Shown piece by piece: positions 28,563 through 38,205 of a stretch of DNA of 64,000 nucleotides. The translations under genes were made by a program, and so were the position numbers. Where the stretch lies: assembly GCA_007713455.1 (NCBI GenBank), contig VMRT01000018.1, forward strand, positions 1 to 64,000, in the 5' to 3' direction. The stretch comes from Pseudomonas sp. (GTDB taxonomy: Bacteria > Pseudomonadota > Gammaproteobacteria > Pseudomonadales > Pseudomonadaceae). The first letter of the stretch is position 1. Every line of letters begins with the position of its first letter. The notes under the pieces are model-generated. The model was not told the origin of the DNA. It saw only the letters and a list, made by a program, of their open reading frames with translations, and ran no database searches.

Positions 28563-30244
28563 CAGGCGGCTACCGGCATGCCCAGCGCGCGCACGCTCTC
28601 GCTGGCCAGATCAAGCACGCTCACGCGCGAGTCGTCACGTCGCAATACCGCGCCACCTTCAAGGTAGTACTCCAGGCTGGTCAGCGCATCGGCCAGAGTT
28701 TCCAGCAGTTGCTCGGGGGGCATCTGGTTCGATTCGAGCATGTGCTTTTGAATGAAATCAGCGCAGGCGCCGATCAGGTCCGCCGCGCGCTCCTGCTCAA
28801 GAAAACGCAGACCGCCGCGCACGGCCTGCAGGCTGAACGGCACGTTGGCCAGGTGCAATTTCTCCCCGTTGGACTCGAGATAAGCGGTGATTGCCCGCTT
28901 GGCCAGCGCCAGGCCTGCGGTCGCCTCATCGATTACCACGATGCACGCTTCGGTGAGCTGGTGATTGGCAAAGGCTTCCGCTTCCATGCCGGGTCGGGCG
29001 ACCTGAGGCTTGCTATCGCGTCGATCGCCGCGCTCGAGGCTGGCGACCATGCTCTCGACATACAGCACGGCATCGGCAAGACGCTGGATGACATGCGGTT
29101 CCGGCGCATGCTCCAGGCTCCAGCCAGACACGTCACCCAGCTGCGCCTGCAGCGTGCTGGCCGCAGATGAAAGGCCAACCATGCCGAGGGTCTTGGCCAT
29201 CTTCCCGAGCAGGTTATGCAGGTTCGAGTAGGCTTCCGCCTGGGCGGTACCTCGCTCGATCAGATCCAGCAGATCCTTCAGGCTCGCCAGTTCCTCACGG
29301 ATCGCCGAGGACAGCGAACGCATGACGGCCTGGCCCGGGCCGGCCAGGCGCTGGGATTCATCTTCCAGCAGGTGGTCGGTGAACGGCAGCGAACCCAGCG
29401 AGAACACCTGACGGACCTGGCTGGCGATAGGCCCATGGGTGTCCGCCAGCGCGACGACGTATAGCAGCTCTTTGAGCAGGCTGCGTGGCGCCTCGTATGC
29501 AGGGTTGCCAATGACCTGCTTGAGTTCCCGGTCCAGACGGGAAAACAGCTGCTTGCGCGACTTGCGCGGCAATAGCTGGCCGTCCAGTTGCGATTCGACA
29601 GCGGCGCTGCCGATCCAGCACAGCCGACCTCCTGGCGACTCGACGAATAGATGATCCAGCCGCGTCAAAGCGCGGCCCATGAGTTTCAGGCTGGCTGGCA
29701 GATTCTCTTCACGAATGAAGCCGAGCAACCCGACCTGATACATCTGACGCAGCCGCCGGGCCTCGGCAACTGGCGCGACTCCCGAACGAACCGGCACGTC
29801 CAACGCAGGACGGGCATGGTCGAGCCGGACGCTGAAAAAGAAACTTTCCGGCAACGGCGGCTGCGCGCACGCCTGGCGCAGCGCGTTGATGGCTGGAAGC
29901 AGCAGCTCGGGGATTTCCTGGCGGCTGGCATCGACGCTTTCCAGATAACGCCGCAGCACGTAGAGCGCGTTGCTCAGCGCGGCGAGTTGCACGTCGCGGT
30001 CCTCGCCGGCGCCGACCGGGATGTCGGTAGCCAGCTGCAGTATTTCTTGCGCGAGCAACTCGGCGCCGGTCAGCTCGATGAGGTTGAGCGTGCCGCGCAC
30101 CTGCTTGAGGTTCTCCACGGCCTGCTGCAACAGGCCGCCGTTGTTGCGGTCGATGATGAAATGCTCGAGGCTCTGCTCGGCTTCTTCCATGGTGGCGAAC
30201 AGTTCGTCACGTACCAGACCGAGTGAAGTAGCTCCAGTAACCAT
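28562..30244 (-). CDS. fimL: FimL, ChpA-like scaffold for twitching motility and cAMP
   Basis: Protein of 560 residues, all-helical and with no membrane segment, resembling the N-terminal Hpt-like repeats of the pilus chemosensory kinase ChpA. The segments ([46 protein letters not shown]) have the Hpt shape but no phosphoryl-accepting His in an xHxxKG context, as known for FimL. In P. aeruginosa FimL links the pilus system to adenylate cyclase CyaB and Vfr. Gene order fimL-nudC with an upstream crotonase matches PAO1 from memory. ATG 30244 follows GGGAGG with a spacing of about nine. Confidence 0.85.
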   Translation of the reverse strand: MVTGATSLGLVRDELFATMEEAEQSLEHFIIDRNNGGLLQQAVENLKQVRGTLNLIELTGAELLAQEILQLATDIPVGAGEDRDVQLAALSNALYVLRRYLESVDASRQEIPELLLPAINALRQACAQPPLPESFFFSVRLDHARPALDVPVRSGVAPVAEARRLRQMYQVGLLGFIREENLPASLKLMGRALTRLDHLFVESPGGRLCWIGSAAVESQLDGQLLPRKSRKQLFSRLDRELKQVIGNPAYEAPRSLLKELLYVVALADTHGPIASQVRQVFSLGSLPFTDHLLEDESQRLAGPGQAVMRSLSSAIREELASLKDLLDLIERGTAQAEAYSNLHNLLGKMAKTLGMVGLSSAASTLQAQLGDVSGWSLEHAPEPHVIQRLADAVLYVESMVASLERGDRRDSKPQVARPGMEAEAFANHQLTEACIVVIDEATAGLALAKRAITAYLESNGEKLHLANVPFSLQAVRGGLRFLEQERAADLIGACADFIQKHMLESNQMPPEQLLETLADALTSLEYYLEGGAVLRRDDSRVSVLDLASESVRALGMPVAA

Positions 30245-30281
30245 GCCTAGTGCGCCTCCCGCGCAAACGTGTGGTGACGCA

Positions 30282-31094
30282 TCAGTCGGCAAAGTCCGGC
30301 TTCTGTTTGCTCATATGAGCGGCGATGGCGACCTTGATGTCGGCCGACTGCAGCATGGCCGCATTCCAGGTGGCGATGTACTCGAGACCATCGTCGACCC
30401 GGTGATCGCGCATGTAACGGATCATCTCCTTGGTGCCGCGAATGGCGAGCGGTGATTTGCTGGCGATGTCACGGGCCAGCTCCAGCACGGCGTCCATCAG
30501 CATCTGCTGATCGGCATAGGTGCGATTGACCAGCCCGATGCTGCGCGCTTCCTCGCCGCTGATGGTGCGGCCGGTAAAGGCCAGTTCGCGCATCATGCCA
30601 TCGCCGATGATGCGAGGCAGGCGCTGCAAGGTGCCGACATCGGCCGCCATGCCCATGTCGATTTCCTTGATCGAGAATTTCGCGTCCGCCGTGCTGTAAC
30701 GCATGTCACAGGCGGAGATCAGATCGATGGCGCCGCCCAGACAGTAACCCTGGATCGCGGCGATGACCGGCTTGCGGCAGTTGTCCACGGCATTGAACGA
30801 TGCCTGCAGAGAGAGGATCTTGCGCCGCAGCTGCTCTGCATTGCGGCCGACGTCGTTGCCAAGCTGGCTGCCGACCGAAGCCAGCATCTGCAGGTCTATA
30901 CCGGAAGAGAAGTGGTCACCGGCGCCACTGAGGACGACTACGCGCACTTCGTCGGTTGCATCGATCCAGTTGAAGATATCAATGATTTCCGACCAGAACG
31001 CAGCGTCCATCGCATTGATCTTTTCAGGCCGATTGATCACGACGCGGGCAATCTTGTCTGCCAACTCTACGCGGAAGGCTTTGTATTCGGTCAC
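30282..31094 (-). CDS. Enoyl-CoA hydratase/isomerase family protein
   Basis: Crotonase-fold protein of 270 residues. It has the oxyanion-hole segments SGAGDHFSSGIDLQML and AAIQGYCLGGAIDLISACDMRYS, and an acidic catalytic residue in KEIDMGMAADVGTLQRLP. That block places Asp at the position used by dienoyl-CoA isomerases and 3,2-enoyl-CoA isomerases (inference). GTG 31094 (VTEYKAFRVE) follows GAGGA and marks the family-like start; a longer frame to 31163 is rejected. It lies 37 bases upstream of fimL and may be cotranscribed. Confidence 0.88.
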   Translation of the reverse strand: MTEYKAFRVELADKIARVVINRPEKINAMDAAFWSEIIDIFNWIDATDEVRVVVLSGAGDHFSSGIDLQMLASVGSQLGNDVGRNAEQLRRKILSLQASFNAVDNCRKPVIAAIQGYCLGGAIDLISACDMRYSTADAKFSIKEIDMGMAADVGTLQRLPRIIGDGMMRELAFTGRTISGEEARSIGLVNRTYADQQMLMDAVLELARDIASKSPLAIRGTKEMIRYMRDHRVDDGLEYIATWNAAMLQSADIKVAIAAHMSKQKPDFAD

Positions 31095-31274
31095 GCTATC
31101 ATCCTCGACAGCAAGGGCGCATGGGGAGCGCCGTGGCGGGCAAACCCGTACGACGGCGGGCAACTATAACAACTGCCACCACGACGAGTGAATGTCGATG
31201 CAGACGATGTGATACAGACCACGCCGCCGGACGACCTGTTCATGCCGTTGTAGACGGTGGCGAGCATCGACGCA

Positions 31275-33527
31275 TCATTCTTCGCGGATACAGTCGACGG
31301 TGTACACACATCCATCCGCGCCTGCCTCATGTTGCAGGCCATGAACGTCGGCATCGAACCCGGGGAAACGCTCGGCGAAATCACGGGCGAAACGAAGGTA
31401 ATCGAGAATCGAGCGAGTCTCTTCGGTAAAGCGCTCGCCCGGCATGATCAACGGGATACCCGGCGGATACGGCACCAGCATGACCGCCGCAATCCGGCCC
31501 TGCAGTGCCTCGATCGGCACCGCTTCGACCTCGCCGCGAACCAGCTTGTCATAGGCCTGGGCCGGAGTCATCGCAGGCTCCGGCAACGCCGTGTACATCC
31601 TGCGCATGGCCCGCGCCGTGGCGTTTTCGCAATAACAGGCATGCAGCTCATCGCAGAGAACACGCAGCCCCATACCCGCATAGGCCGCTGCACCGGCGCG
31701 CGCAATCGATGGCAGGGCCTCGACCAGCGGGATATTGGCGTCGTAGTGACGCTTGAACTCCAGCAACTCGGTCAGCAGGGTGCTCCACTTGCCCTTGGTG
31801 ATGCCCATGGAGAACAGCACCAGCATCGAATACAGCCCGGTTTTTTCCACCACCAGACCACGTTCCCAGAGAAACTTGCTGACCACCGCCGCCGGTATGC
31901 CACTTTCACCCAGTGCGCCGGATGCGGTAAGGCCCGGAGTGACGAGCGTGACCTTGATTGGGTCGAGCAGTACGTAATCGTCGGCGATATCGCCGAAGCC
32001 ATGCCAGTCAGCCGTTGGCTCGAGAAGCCAGTCCGGGGTCACCAGCGCCTCGGCGCCGTCGACCAGTGGTGGCTGCCAGATGCTGAACCACCAGTCGTCG
32101 GCATCGATGTGCTGGCGCAGGTTGGCCAGCGCCCGACGAAAGCTCAGCGCCTCATCGAACGTCTCTTGAATCAACGAGCGTCCCGCCGGGCCTTCCATCA
32201 TGGCCGACGCCACGTCCAGCGATGCGAGGATGCCGTACTGCGGCGAGGTGGAGATGTGCATCATGAAGGCTTCGTTGAAGCGATCGCGGTCGAGCTGCCG
32301 TGTCTGGCTGTCGAGCACATGGATCATCGAGGCCTGGCTGAACGCTGCCAGCAACTTGTGCGTCGAGTGGGTGGTGAACACCAGCGGGCCCTGCTCCCGC
32401 GTATCCATGCCGTAGCGGCCGTCATAGAACTCGTGGAATGCCGCGTAGGCGTACCAGGCCTCGTCGAAGTGCAGCACTTCTACGTTGTCAGCAAGGGTGC
32501 GCTTGATCAGGTTGGCGTTGTAGCAGAGCCCGTCGTAGGTCGAGTTCGTCACCACCGCCAGCTTGACCTTCGGCGGCCGGCCACGCGCCAGCGGGTTGGC
32601 GGCGATCTTCGCCTGGATGGACTCGCGGGTGAATTCTTCCAGCGGAATCGGGCCGATGATGCCCAGCTCGTTGCGCGTCGGGCTCATGTACAGCGGTATC
32701 GCGCCCGTCATGATGATGGCGTGCAGAATCGATTTGTGGCAGTTGCGATCCACCAGCACCAGATCGTCTCGTGCGACCATCGAATGCCAGACGATCTTGT
32801 TCGCCGTCGAAGTGCCATTGATCACGAAGAACGTGTGATCAGCGCCGAAGTTGCGTGCGGCGCGGGCTTCCGCCGCCGCTACCGGCCCGGTGTGATCGAG
32901 CAACGAGCCAAGCTCGGGTACCGAAACCGACAGGTCCGAGCGCAAGGTGTTTTCACCGAAGAACTGGTGGAACGCCTGGCCGACCGGACTCTTGCGGTAG
33001 GCCACGCCCCCACCGTGTCCCGGCGTATGCCAGGAATAGTTCGACTCGCCGGTATGGCGTACCAGCGCGCTGAAAAACGGTGGCAGCAGATCCTCTAGAT
33101 AACCGCGTGCGGCCCGGGCGACCTGGCGCGCCAGAAACGGCACGGTGTCTTCGTACAGGTAAAGCAGGCCACGCAACTCGTTGAGATCGGCCATTGCCTC
33201 GGCAGGCGCATTCTCGATGGTGATCTGCTCGCCCAGTGCAAAGATCGGCAGACGCGGCGCGCGGCGACGAGCGACGCGGATCAGTTCCACCACGTCGTGC
33301 AGCAGGCGCTGATTGTCACCGGCGCCTTCTGCCGCAACCAGGATGCAGGCCAGCCCATGGTGCGTGGAGGCGACGATTCGTCCCTCGTTGGAGCTTGCTG
33401 TAGGCAGGATATTGAAGCCGTCGCGCTCCAGTTCGGAAGCGATGCCACGCACTCGCTCACCGGCAACGGTATCGGCCTTTATGTCACGGTGAACGATGAG
33501 GATGGGGAATTTCAGGTCTTTGTACAT
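31275..33527 (-). CDS. ldcA: Lysine/ornithine/arginine decarboxylase (LdcA-like)
   Basis: Protein of 750 residues, PLP-dependent fold type I with the N-terminal wing domain (MYKDLKFPILIVHRDIKADTVAG) of the inducible Orn/Lys/Arg decarboxylases. The PLP lysine is in FTTHSTHKLLAAFSQ and the phosphate-binding block is GTSTANKIV. The position next to the crotonase, fimL and dnaQ matches ldcA of P. aeruginosa, a lysine decarboxylase making cadaverine in the arginine-responsive lysine route. Substrate choice among Lys, Orn and Arg is not decidable from sequence alone. ATG 33527 is chosen; an eight-codon extension lacks homologous pattern. Confidence 0.9.
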   Translation of the reverse strand: MYKDLKFPILIVHRDIKADTVAGERVRGIASELERDGFNILPTASSNEGRIVASTHHGLACILVAAEGAGDNQRLLHDVVELIRVARRRAPRLPIFALGEQITIENAPAEAMADLNELRGLLYLYEDTVPFLARQVARAARGYLEDLLPPFFSALVRHTGESNYSWHTPGHGGGVAYRKSPVGQAFHQFFGENTLRSDLSVSVPELGSLLDHTGPVAAAEARAARNFGADHTFFVINGTSTANKIVWHSMVARDDLVLVDRNCHKSILHAIIMTGAIPLYMSPTRNELGIIGPIPLEEFTRESIQAKIAANPLARGRPPKVKLAVVTNSTYDGLCYNANLIKRTLADNVEVLHFDEAWYAYAAFHEFYDGRYGMDTREQGPLVFTTHSTHKLLAAFSQASMIHVLDSQTRQLDRDRFNEAFMMHISTSPQYGILASLDVASAMMEGPAGRSLIQETFDEALSFRRALANLRQHIDADDWWFSIWQPPLVDGAEALVTPDWLLEPTADWHGFGDIADDYVLLDPIKVTLVTPGLTASGALGESGIPAAVVSKFLWERGLVVEKTGLYSMLVLFSMGITKGKWSTLLTELLEFKRHYDANIPLVEALPSIARAGAAAYAGMGLRVLCDELHACYCENATARAMRRMYTALPEPAMTPAQAYDKLVRGEVEAVPIEALQGRIAAVMLVPYPPGIPLIMPGERFTEETRSILDYLRFARDFAERFPGFDADVHGLQHEAGADGCVYTVDCIREE

Positions 33528-33643
33528 GCGCACTCTCTGCGAACGATCCACCTACAGGGTAGAAGCGTCCGCAGCAAAGGAACAGCGCATTGAAACGAGC
33601 GGTTGCGAGGCAGCGTCGCAAGTTGGCGGCAATGCCGAGCCAT

Positions 33644-34369
33644 TCAGACTTCGAGCTGAGCCCAGAGCGGAGCTGCGCCGGCGGCTTTCTCGATCGCGGC
33701 CATTCGCGCCATGTGCGCGGCAACCTCTTCTTCGGTAGCGCGCAGCACCGCAGTGCGCGGCCGATCGGCGGGTAGCCGGCGGATCGGCGTGGGCTGGGGG
33801 CGACCGCCGTCGGAACTTTCACCATCGCCCGCGAGGGACAGATTGGTCTGCCCGCCGGTCATGGTCAGCCAGACGTCGGCGAGAATCTCGGCATCGAGCA
33901 GAGCGCCGTGCAGATCGCGGCCCGAGTTGTCCACGCCGTAGCGTTTGCACAAGGCGTCGAGGCTGTTGCGCTGGCCCGGGTGACGCTCCCGAGCCATCAG
34001 CAGGGTATCGAGCACCGAGCAGTGGTCGGTGATCTCGGCACGCTCCTGCTGACCGAGCAGCGCGAACTCGTTATTGATGAAGCCAAGGTCGAACGCGGCG
34101 TTGTGGATGACCAGCTGCGCGTCCTTGATGAACTCGAAGAACTCGTCGGCGATGTCGCGGAAACGCGGCTTGTCGACAAGAAACTCGTTGGTGATGCCGT
34201 GAACGGCAATCGCGCCCTCGTCCACTTCACGATCAGGTTGCAGATAGACGTGGTAGTGCCGCCCGGTCAGGCGGCGGCCGATGACTTCGACACAGCCAAT
34301 CTCGATGATCCGGTGGCCATCGGTCACCGGCATGCCGGTCGTTTCGGTATCCAGCACTACGCTGCGCAT
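33644..34369 (-). CDS. dnaQ: DNA polymerase III epsilon subunit (proofreading exonuclease)
   Basis: Protein of 241 residues with all exonuclease motifs: ExoI VLDTETTGM, ExoII HNAAFDLGFI, ExoIII HGALLDAEILADV (DEDDh class). It supplies 3'-5' proofreading in the polymerase III core. It starts 14 bases after the rnhA stop, so dnaQ follows rnhA on the leftward strand and they are probably cotranscribed, the common gamma-proteobacterial pairing. The C-terminal tail carries a hydrophobic clamp-binding candidate segment. Confidence 0.96.
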   Translation of the reverse strand: MRSVVLDTETTGMPVTDGHRIIEIGCVEVIGRRLTGRHYHVYLQPDREVDEGAIAVHGITNEFLVDKPRFRDIADEFFEFIKDAQLVIHNAAFDLGFINNEFALLGQQERAEITDHCSVLDTLLMARERHPGQRNSLDALCKRYGVDNSGRDLHGALLDAEILADVWLTMTGGQTNLSLAGDGESSDGGRPQPTPIRRLPADRPRTAVLRATEEEVAAHMARMAAIEKAAGAAPLWAQLEV

Positions 34370-34383
34370 ATCGTTTAGCTCAC

Positions 34384-34839
34384 TTACACAATCGGTTGTC
34401 GTTTGGCCTGTACTACGCCGCGATTCGCAAGCAGGTCGGCATGCTCGTTACCGGGATGGCCGGTATGACCGCGAACCCACTCCCAGCTCACCTGATGGCG
34501 GTTGACCTGCTCGTCGAGCTGCTGCCAAAGGTCGGCATTCTTCACCGGCTGCTTGCTCGCCGTTTTCCAGCCGCGCTTCTTCCAGTTGGGCATCCAGTCG
34601 TTGATGCCCTGCATGACGTACTGCGAGTCGGTCACCAAACGAACCTTGCACGAGCGCTTCAGCTCCGCCAACCCGCGGATTGCCGCCATGAGCTCCATGC
34701 GGTTGTTGGTGGTGTCGGGCTCGCCGCCCCAGAGCTCACGCTTGACGCCCTTATAGATAAGTAGCGCCCCCCAGCCGCCTGGGCCGGGATTGCCCTTGCA
34801 GGCACCGTCGGTGTAGATCTCGACCCAATCGTCGCTCAT
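34384..34839 (-). CDS. rnhA: Ribonuclease HI
   Basis: Protein of 151 residues, standard length. Catalytic acidic residues are visible in [16 protein letters not shown] (Asp), [10 protein letters not shown] (Glu), LVTDSQYV (Asp) and [12 protein letters not shown] (Asp), with the basic handle [20 protein letters not shown]. It degrades RNA in RNA-DNA hybrids. It sits between the methyltransferase gene upstream (38 bases) and dnaQ downstream (14 bases), all leftward. Confidence 0.97.
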   Translation of the reverse strand: MSDDWVEIYTDGACKGNPGPGGWGALLIYKGVKRELWGGEPDTTNNRMELMAAIRGLAELKRSCKVRLVTDSQYVMQGINDWMPNWKKRGWKTASKQPVKNADLWQQLDEQVNRHQVSWEWVRGHTGHPGNEHADLLANRGVVQAKRQPIV

Positions 34840-34877
34840 GTGGATTGCTTACTCTGTTTGCCGACAGGCTCGGGGCG

Positions 34878-35648
34878 TCAAGGGAGTCGGTGTTGTTCGG
34901 CTTCGCGGCGGCTGACTTTGGCGACGGGCATCGGCAATAGCTTGCCCATGCGTTCGCGGCGCTCCTGGCGCAAGGGCCGCAGGCCGATCATCAACTTGCG
35001 CGCGACCAGCAGATAGAAACCGCCAGTTGGCGCCTGCAACTGCTGCCCGACGGACTCCAGACGAGACAACCGCGCCTGCCAGTCGCTCGAAGAAAGCGGC
35101 GGACAATAGCATCCGAAGCGACGTTTCTCCAGCGCGAATCCCAGCAGGTTCAGCCAGTCCCCTACCCTTGACAGACGAATGCAACGCGCCTGCCGAAACG
35201 CCTCGCGCGAGACCAGATGACGCAGGCCCCAGGCACTCCAGGGGTTGATACCGACGATCAGCAGATGCCCGCCCGGACGAACGCCACGCGCCGCTTCACG
35301 CAACAACCCATGGGGCGACAGGCTGAAATCCAATGCATGCTGCAGCACCACGACATCAGCAGCATGCTCGCCGAGCGGCCAGGCCTGCTCCTCGCAATGA
35401 ATCTCCACACCAGGCAGTGGCGCACCGAGGCGAACGCTGCGTTTGATGTTCTGTGGTTGCACCGGCTCGCCGCTGAACGGACCGTTGTGCACCAGATAGC
35501 TGCCGAAACAACGCGCCAGCTCTTCGGTCAGGACTTGCTTCTCCTGAACCAGCAGCTGCTGGCCCAGCGGCCCCTCGAACCAGGCGGACGCCTCATTGAT
35601 CATGGACAGCCAATGGTCGCTGCCTTGGGTGGACGGTCGATCGTTCAT
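34878..35648 (-). CDS. Class I SAM-dependent methyltransferase
   Basis: Protein of 256 residues with a methyltransferase-11-like fold: [40 protein letters not shown] covers the post-II to post-III region. The gene lies in the conserved gloB / methyltransferase-rnhA-dnaQ order seen in many gamma-proteobacteria. Substrate unknown; the family-typical glycine-rich SAM loop is weak here, so binding to a protein partner rather than full catalysis is possible. It is divergent from gloB across 109 bases. Confidence 0.82.
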   Translation of the reverse strand: MNDRPSTQGSDHWLSMINEASAWFEGPLGQQLLVQEKQVLTEELARCFGSYLVHNGPFSGEPVQPQNIKRSVRLGAPLPGVEIHCEEQAWPLGEHAADVVVLQHALDFSLSPHGLLREAARGVRPGGHLLIVGINPWSAWGLRHLVSREAFRQARCIRLSRVGDWLNLLGFALEKRRFGCYCPPLSSSDWQARLSRLESVGQQLQAPTGGFYLLVARKLMIGLRPLRQERRERMGKLLPMPVAKVSRREAEQHRLP

Positions 35649-35757
35649 CGCTCGGCTCCGTTCGCCGCGCGATCTGCGCGGCGCTGAGTTCGCTCGGGTT
35701 CAACTTTCCCATGGGACTGTTAGGATGCGCCTTTGTCACTCAATTGGCGACCCGCCC

Positions 35758-36537
35758 ATGTTGAAGATCGAAGCCCTGCCCGCCTTCACCGACAACTACA
35801 TCTGGTTGCTTCTGGACGAGGCCACTCAACGCTGCGCTGCCGTCGATCCCGGTGATGCCACGCCAGTCCTGAAGTGGCTGCGCGACCACTCGGACTGGCA
35901 GCTCAGTGACATCCTGATTACCCACCACCATCACGACCACGTCGGCGGCGTCGAACGGCTCAAGACACAGACCGGCGCGCGCGTTTATGGACCGGCGGCC
36001 GAGAACATTCCCGCGCGCGACGAGGCGCTGAGCGACGGCCAGCAACTCGAGGTACTCGGGACGGACTTGCAGGTCATCGCCGTCCCTGGCCACACGCTTG
36101 GCCATATCGCTTATTTCCATGCCGACCCCGTGCAGCCCTGGCTGCTCTGTGGCGATACGCTGTTCGCCGCCGGGTGCGGGCGTCTGTTCGAAGGCACGCC
36201 CGAGCAGATGTTCCGCTCGCTGCAGCGCCTGGCCGATACACCGGATAGCACCCTCGTCTACTGCACCCACGAATACACGCTGAGCAATTTGCGCTTTGCC
36301 CGGGCAGTGGAACCGGACAACCCGGTCATTGGAAAACGCATGCGCAAGGTGACCGAACTGCGCGAATCGAACCGCTTCAGCCTGCCAAGCAGAATGGATA
36401 TCGAGCGCGCGACCAACCCTTTTCTGCGTTGTGGTGTAGCCGCCGTTCAGCATGCGGCAAGCGAGCGCAGCGGCGGCCAGCTAGACGGCGATGTCGCGGT
36501 TTTCGCGGCTTTGCGCGCCTGGAAGGACGCCTTCTGA
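35758..36537 (+). CDS. gloB: Hydroxyacylglutathione hydrolase (glyoxalase II)
   Basis: Protein of 259 residues in the metallo-beta-lactamase fold. The binuclear metal motif [10 protein letters not shown], the glyoxalase II pattern FTDNYIWLL near the start, and [18 protein letters not shown] are all present. It hydrolyses S-lactoylglutathione to lactate and glutathione in methylglyoxal detoxification. ATG 35758 ([10 protein letters not shown]) is the family start. The 100 bases after it lead to the mltD promoter. Confidence 0.95.
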   Translation: MLKIEALPAFTDNYIWLLLDEATQRCAAVDPGDATPVLKWLRDHSDWQLSDILITHHHHDHVGGVERLKTQTGARVYGPAAENIPARDEALSDGQQLEVLGTDLQVIAVPGHTLGHIAYFHADPVQPWLLCGDTLFAAGCGRLFEGTPEQMFRSLQRLADTPDSTLVYCTHEYTLSNLRFARAVEPDNPVIGKRMRKVTELRESNRFSLPSRMDIERATNPFLRCGVAAVQHAASERSGGQLDGDVAVFAALRAWKDAF

Positions 36538-36573
36538 CAAGGTCGACAGGTTCCCGAAACGCGGCATGCAGCC

Positions 36574-36602
36574 TTGACCCCGCCAGGGGGCGTTCCTAGA
36601 AT
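36574..36602 (+). promoter_or_regulatory. Sigma-70 promoter of mltD
   Basis: TTGACC (36574-36579), a 17-base spacer and TAGAAT (36597-36602) form a near-consensus sigma-70 promoter, placed 36 bases before the mltD ATG. This is the clearest promoter in the window and supports mltD as an independent transcription unit. Confidence 0.75.
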
Positions 36603-36637
36603 CCCCCGAATTTTGTTTCCGGGGAAGATTCCAGCCA

Positions 36638-38194
36638 ATGCCGCCAGCTCCCAAGAAACGCCTCGAACCGGACGCCTTGGCAGCCTCTGGTCGGGCGTTG
36701 GCTCTAGCCGTTTGCGTCGCCCTAGCGGGCTGTCAGAGCAACGCCGTGCGTGATGATGCACGCGATCAGGCAAGCCGCACCACGGCGCCTGTGGCACAAG
36801 AGCCCTTCTGGCTGAACGACACCCCCGTCATCACCGAACACCAGGACATCTGGGAGCGAATCCGCGAGGGTTACAAGCTTCAAGAGCATCTGGACAGCAA
36901 CCCCCGCATCGAGCAACAGCGCCTGCTGTTCTCCAGTCGCCCAAGATCCATCGAAATCGCCAGCGAGCGCGGCAGCCCCTATATCCACTACATTGTCGAG
37001 CGCCTAGAAGAGCGCGACATGCCGCTGGAACTGGCTTTGCTGCCGATCATCGAAAGCTCCTACGATCCCTTCGCCTATTCGCCCGCCCATGCCGTCGGGC
37101 TCTGGCAGTTCATTCCCGCCACCGGCCGGCACTTCAATCTTCGGCAGACAAGCTGGTACGACGGCCGCCGTGACATCACCGCCTCGACCAATGCAGCCCT
37201 GCGTTATCTGAGCTACCTGCACGGCCTGTTCAACGGTGACTGGCTGCTGGCACTGGCTGCCTACAACTCGGGTGAAGGCACCGTGAGCCGGGCCATCGAA
37301 CGCAACCAGAAGCTAGGCCTGCCGACCGACTACTGGAACCTGCCATTGCCGCAGGAAACCCGCGACTACGTGCCGAAGCTGCTGGCCCTGTCGCAATTGA
37401 TCCAGGCCCCCGAGGCCTATGGCATCAATCTCAATCCGATCGCCAACGAGCCCTACTTCGAAGTCATCGCGCTCAAGCAGCGCATGGATCTGGCGCGGGT
37501 CGCCAAACTCGCCGACCTGGACGAGGACGAGCTCTACCAGCTGAATCCTGCCTTCACCCGCCGAATTACCCTGGATGGTCCGCAGCAGCTGCTGGTGCCA
37601 ATGGAAAAGGCTGAAATGCTGGCAGCCAACCTGGCGCTGATGAAGCCGCAGGATCTGGTCGACTGGCAGCAGTATCAGGTGCGCGCAGGGGACACCCTGG
37701 GCGTCATCGCCAACCGTCATCATCTGACCGTCAACATCATCCGCGACGTGAACCGGTTGAAGAGCGACACGTTGCGGATCGGGCAGGTCCTCAGCCTCCC
37801 AACCAGCGGTGATGCCGGCGCTTCGCGGGAGTTGCTGCACGCTGTAGCGCGTCAGCCGGCCGCCACGCCGCGCAGCTACCGGGTCAAATCTGGCGACAAT
37901 CTCTGGGACATCGCCAAGGCTCAGCGCGTCTCGGTACGCGACCTGCAGCGCTGGAACAAGCTCTCCGGCAGCCAGCTCAAAGTGGGCCAGGCGCTGTTCC
38001 TGCAGGGCCCGGCAGTCGCCAAAGCGCAGAGCAAGGCAAATTCGCCTACCTATTACAAAGTGCAGAAAGGCGACTCGCTGTACCAGATCGCCAAGCGCTT
38101 CAACGTCCAGCTGAACAACCTGAAGACCTGGAACCCGAAAGGCACCAGCGTGCTGCGCCCCGGCCAGCTGCTGACGCTATACCTCGCCAACTAG
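36638..38194 (+). CDS. mltD: Membrane-bound lytic murein transglycosylase D with three LysM
   Basis: Lipoprotein of 518 residues. The signal ends in lipobox LAGC with acylated Cys32; Gln at +2 predicts outer-membrane sorting. An SLT domain (about residues 120-270) carries the catalytic Glu in PIIESSYDPFAYS and the GLWQFIPATGRHFNL block. It is followed by three LysM peptidoglycan-binding repeats (starting YQVRAGDTL, YRVKSGDNL, YKVQKGDSL). It cleaves glycan strands to 1,6-anhydromuramic ends. MltD proteins often have two LysM; the number here is worth noting. It converges on the HDOD gene with 11 bases between stops. Confidence 0.94.
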   Translation: MPPAPKKRLEPDALAASGRALALAVCVALAGCQSNAVRDDARDQASRTTAPVAQEPFWLNDTPVITEHQDIWERIREGYKLQEHLDSNPRIEQQRLLFSSRPRSIEIASERGSPYIHYIVERLEERDMPLELALLPIIESSYDPFAYSPAHAVGLWQFIPATGRHFNLRQTSWYDGRRDITASTNAALRYLSYLHGLFNGDWLLALAAYNSGEGTVSRAIERNQKLGLPTDYWNLPLPQETRDYVPKLLALSQLIQAPEAYGINLNPIANEPYFEVIALKQRMDLARVAKLADLDEDELYQLNPAFTRRITLDGPQQLLVPMEKAEMLAANLALMKPQDLVDWQQYQVRAGDTLGVIANRHHLTVNIIRDVNRLKSDTLRIGQVLSLPTSGDAGASRELLHAVARQPAATPRSYRVKSGDNLWDIAKAQRVSVRDLQRWNKLSGSQLKVGQALFLQGPAVAKAQSKANSPTYYKVQKGDSLYQIAKRFNVQLNNLKTWNPKGTSVLRPGQLLTLYLAN

Positions 38195-38205
38195 CCCTCC
38201 GCCAT

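Noticed and set aside
31257-33098. A 613-codon frame antisense to ldcA
   Set aside because: Shadow of a well-supported decarboxylase; low-complexity Arg/His/Gln composition.
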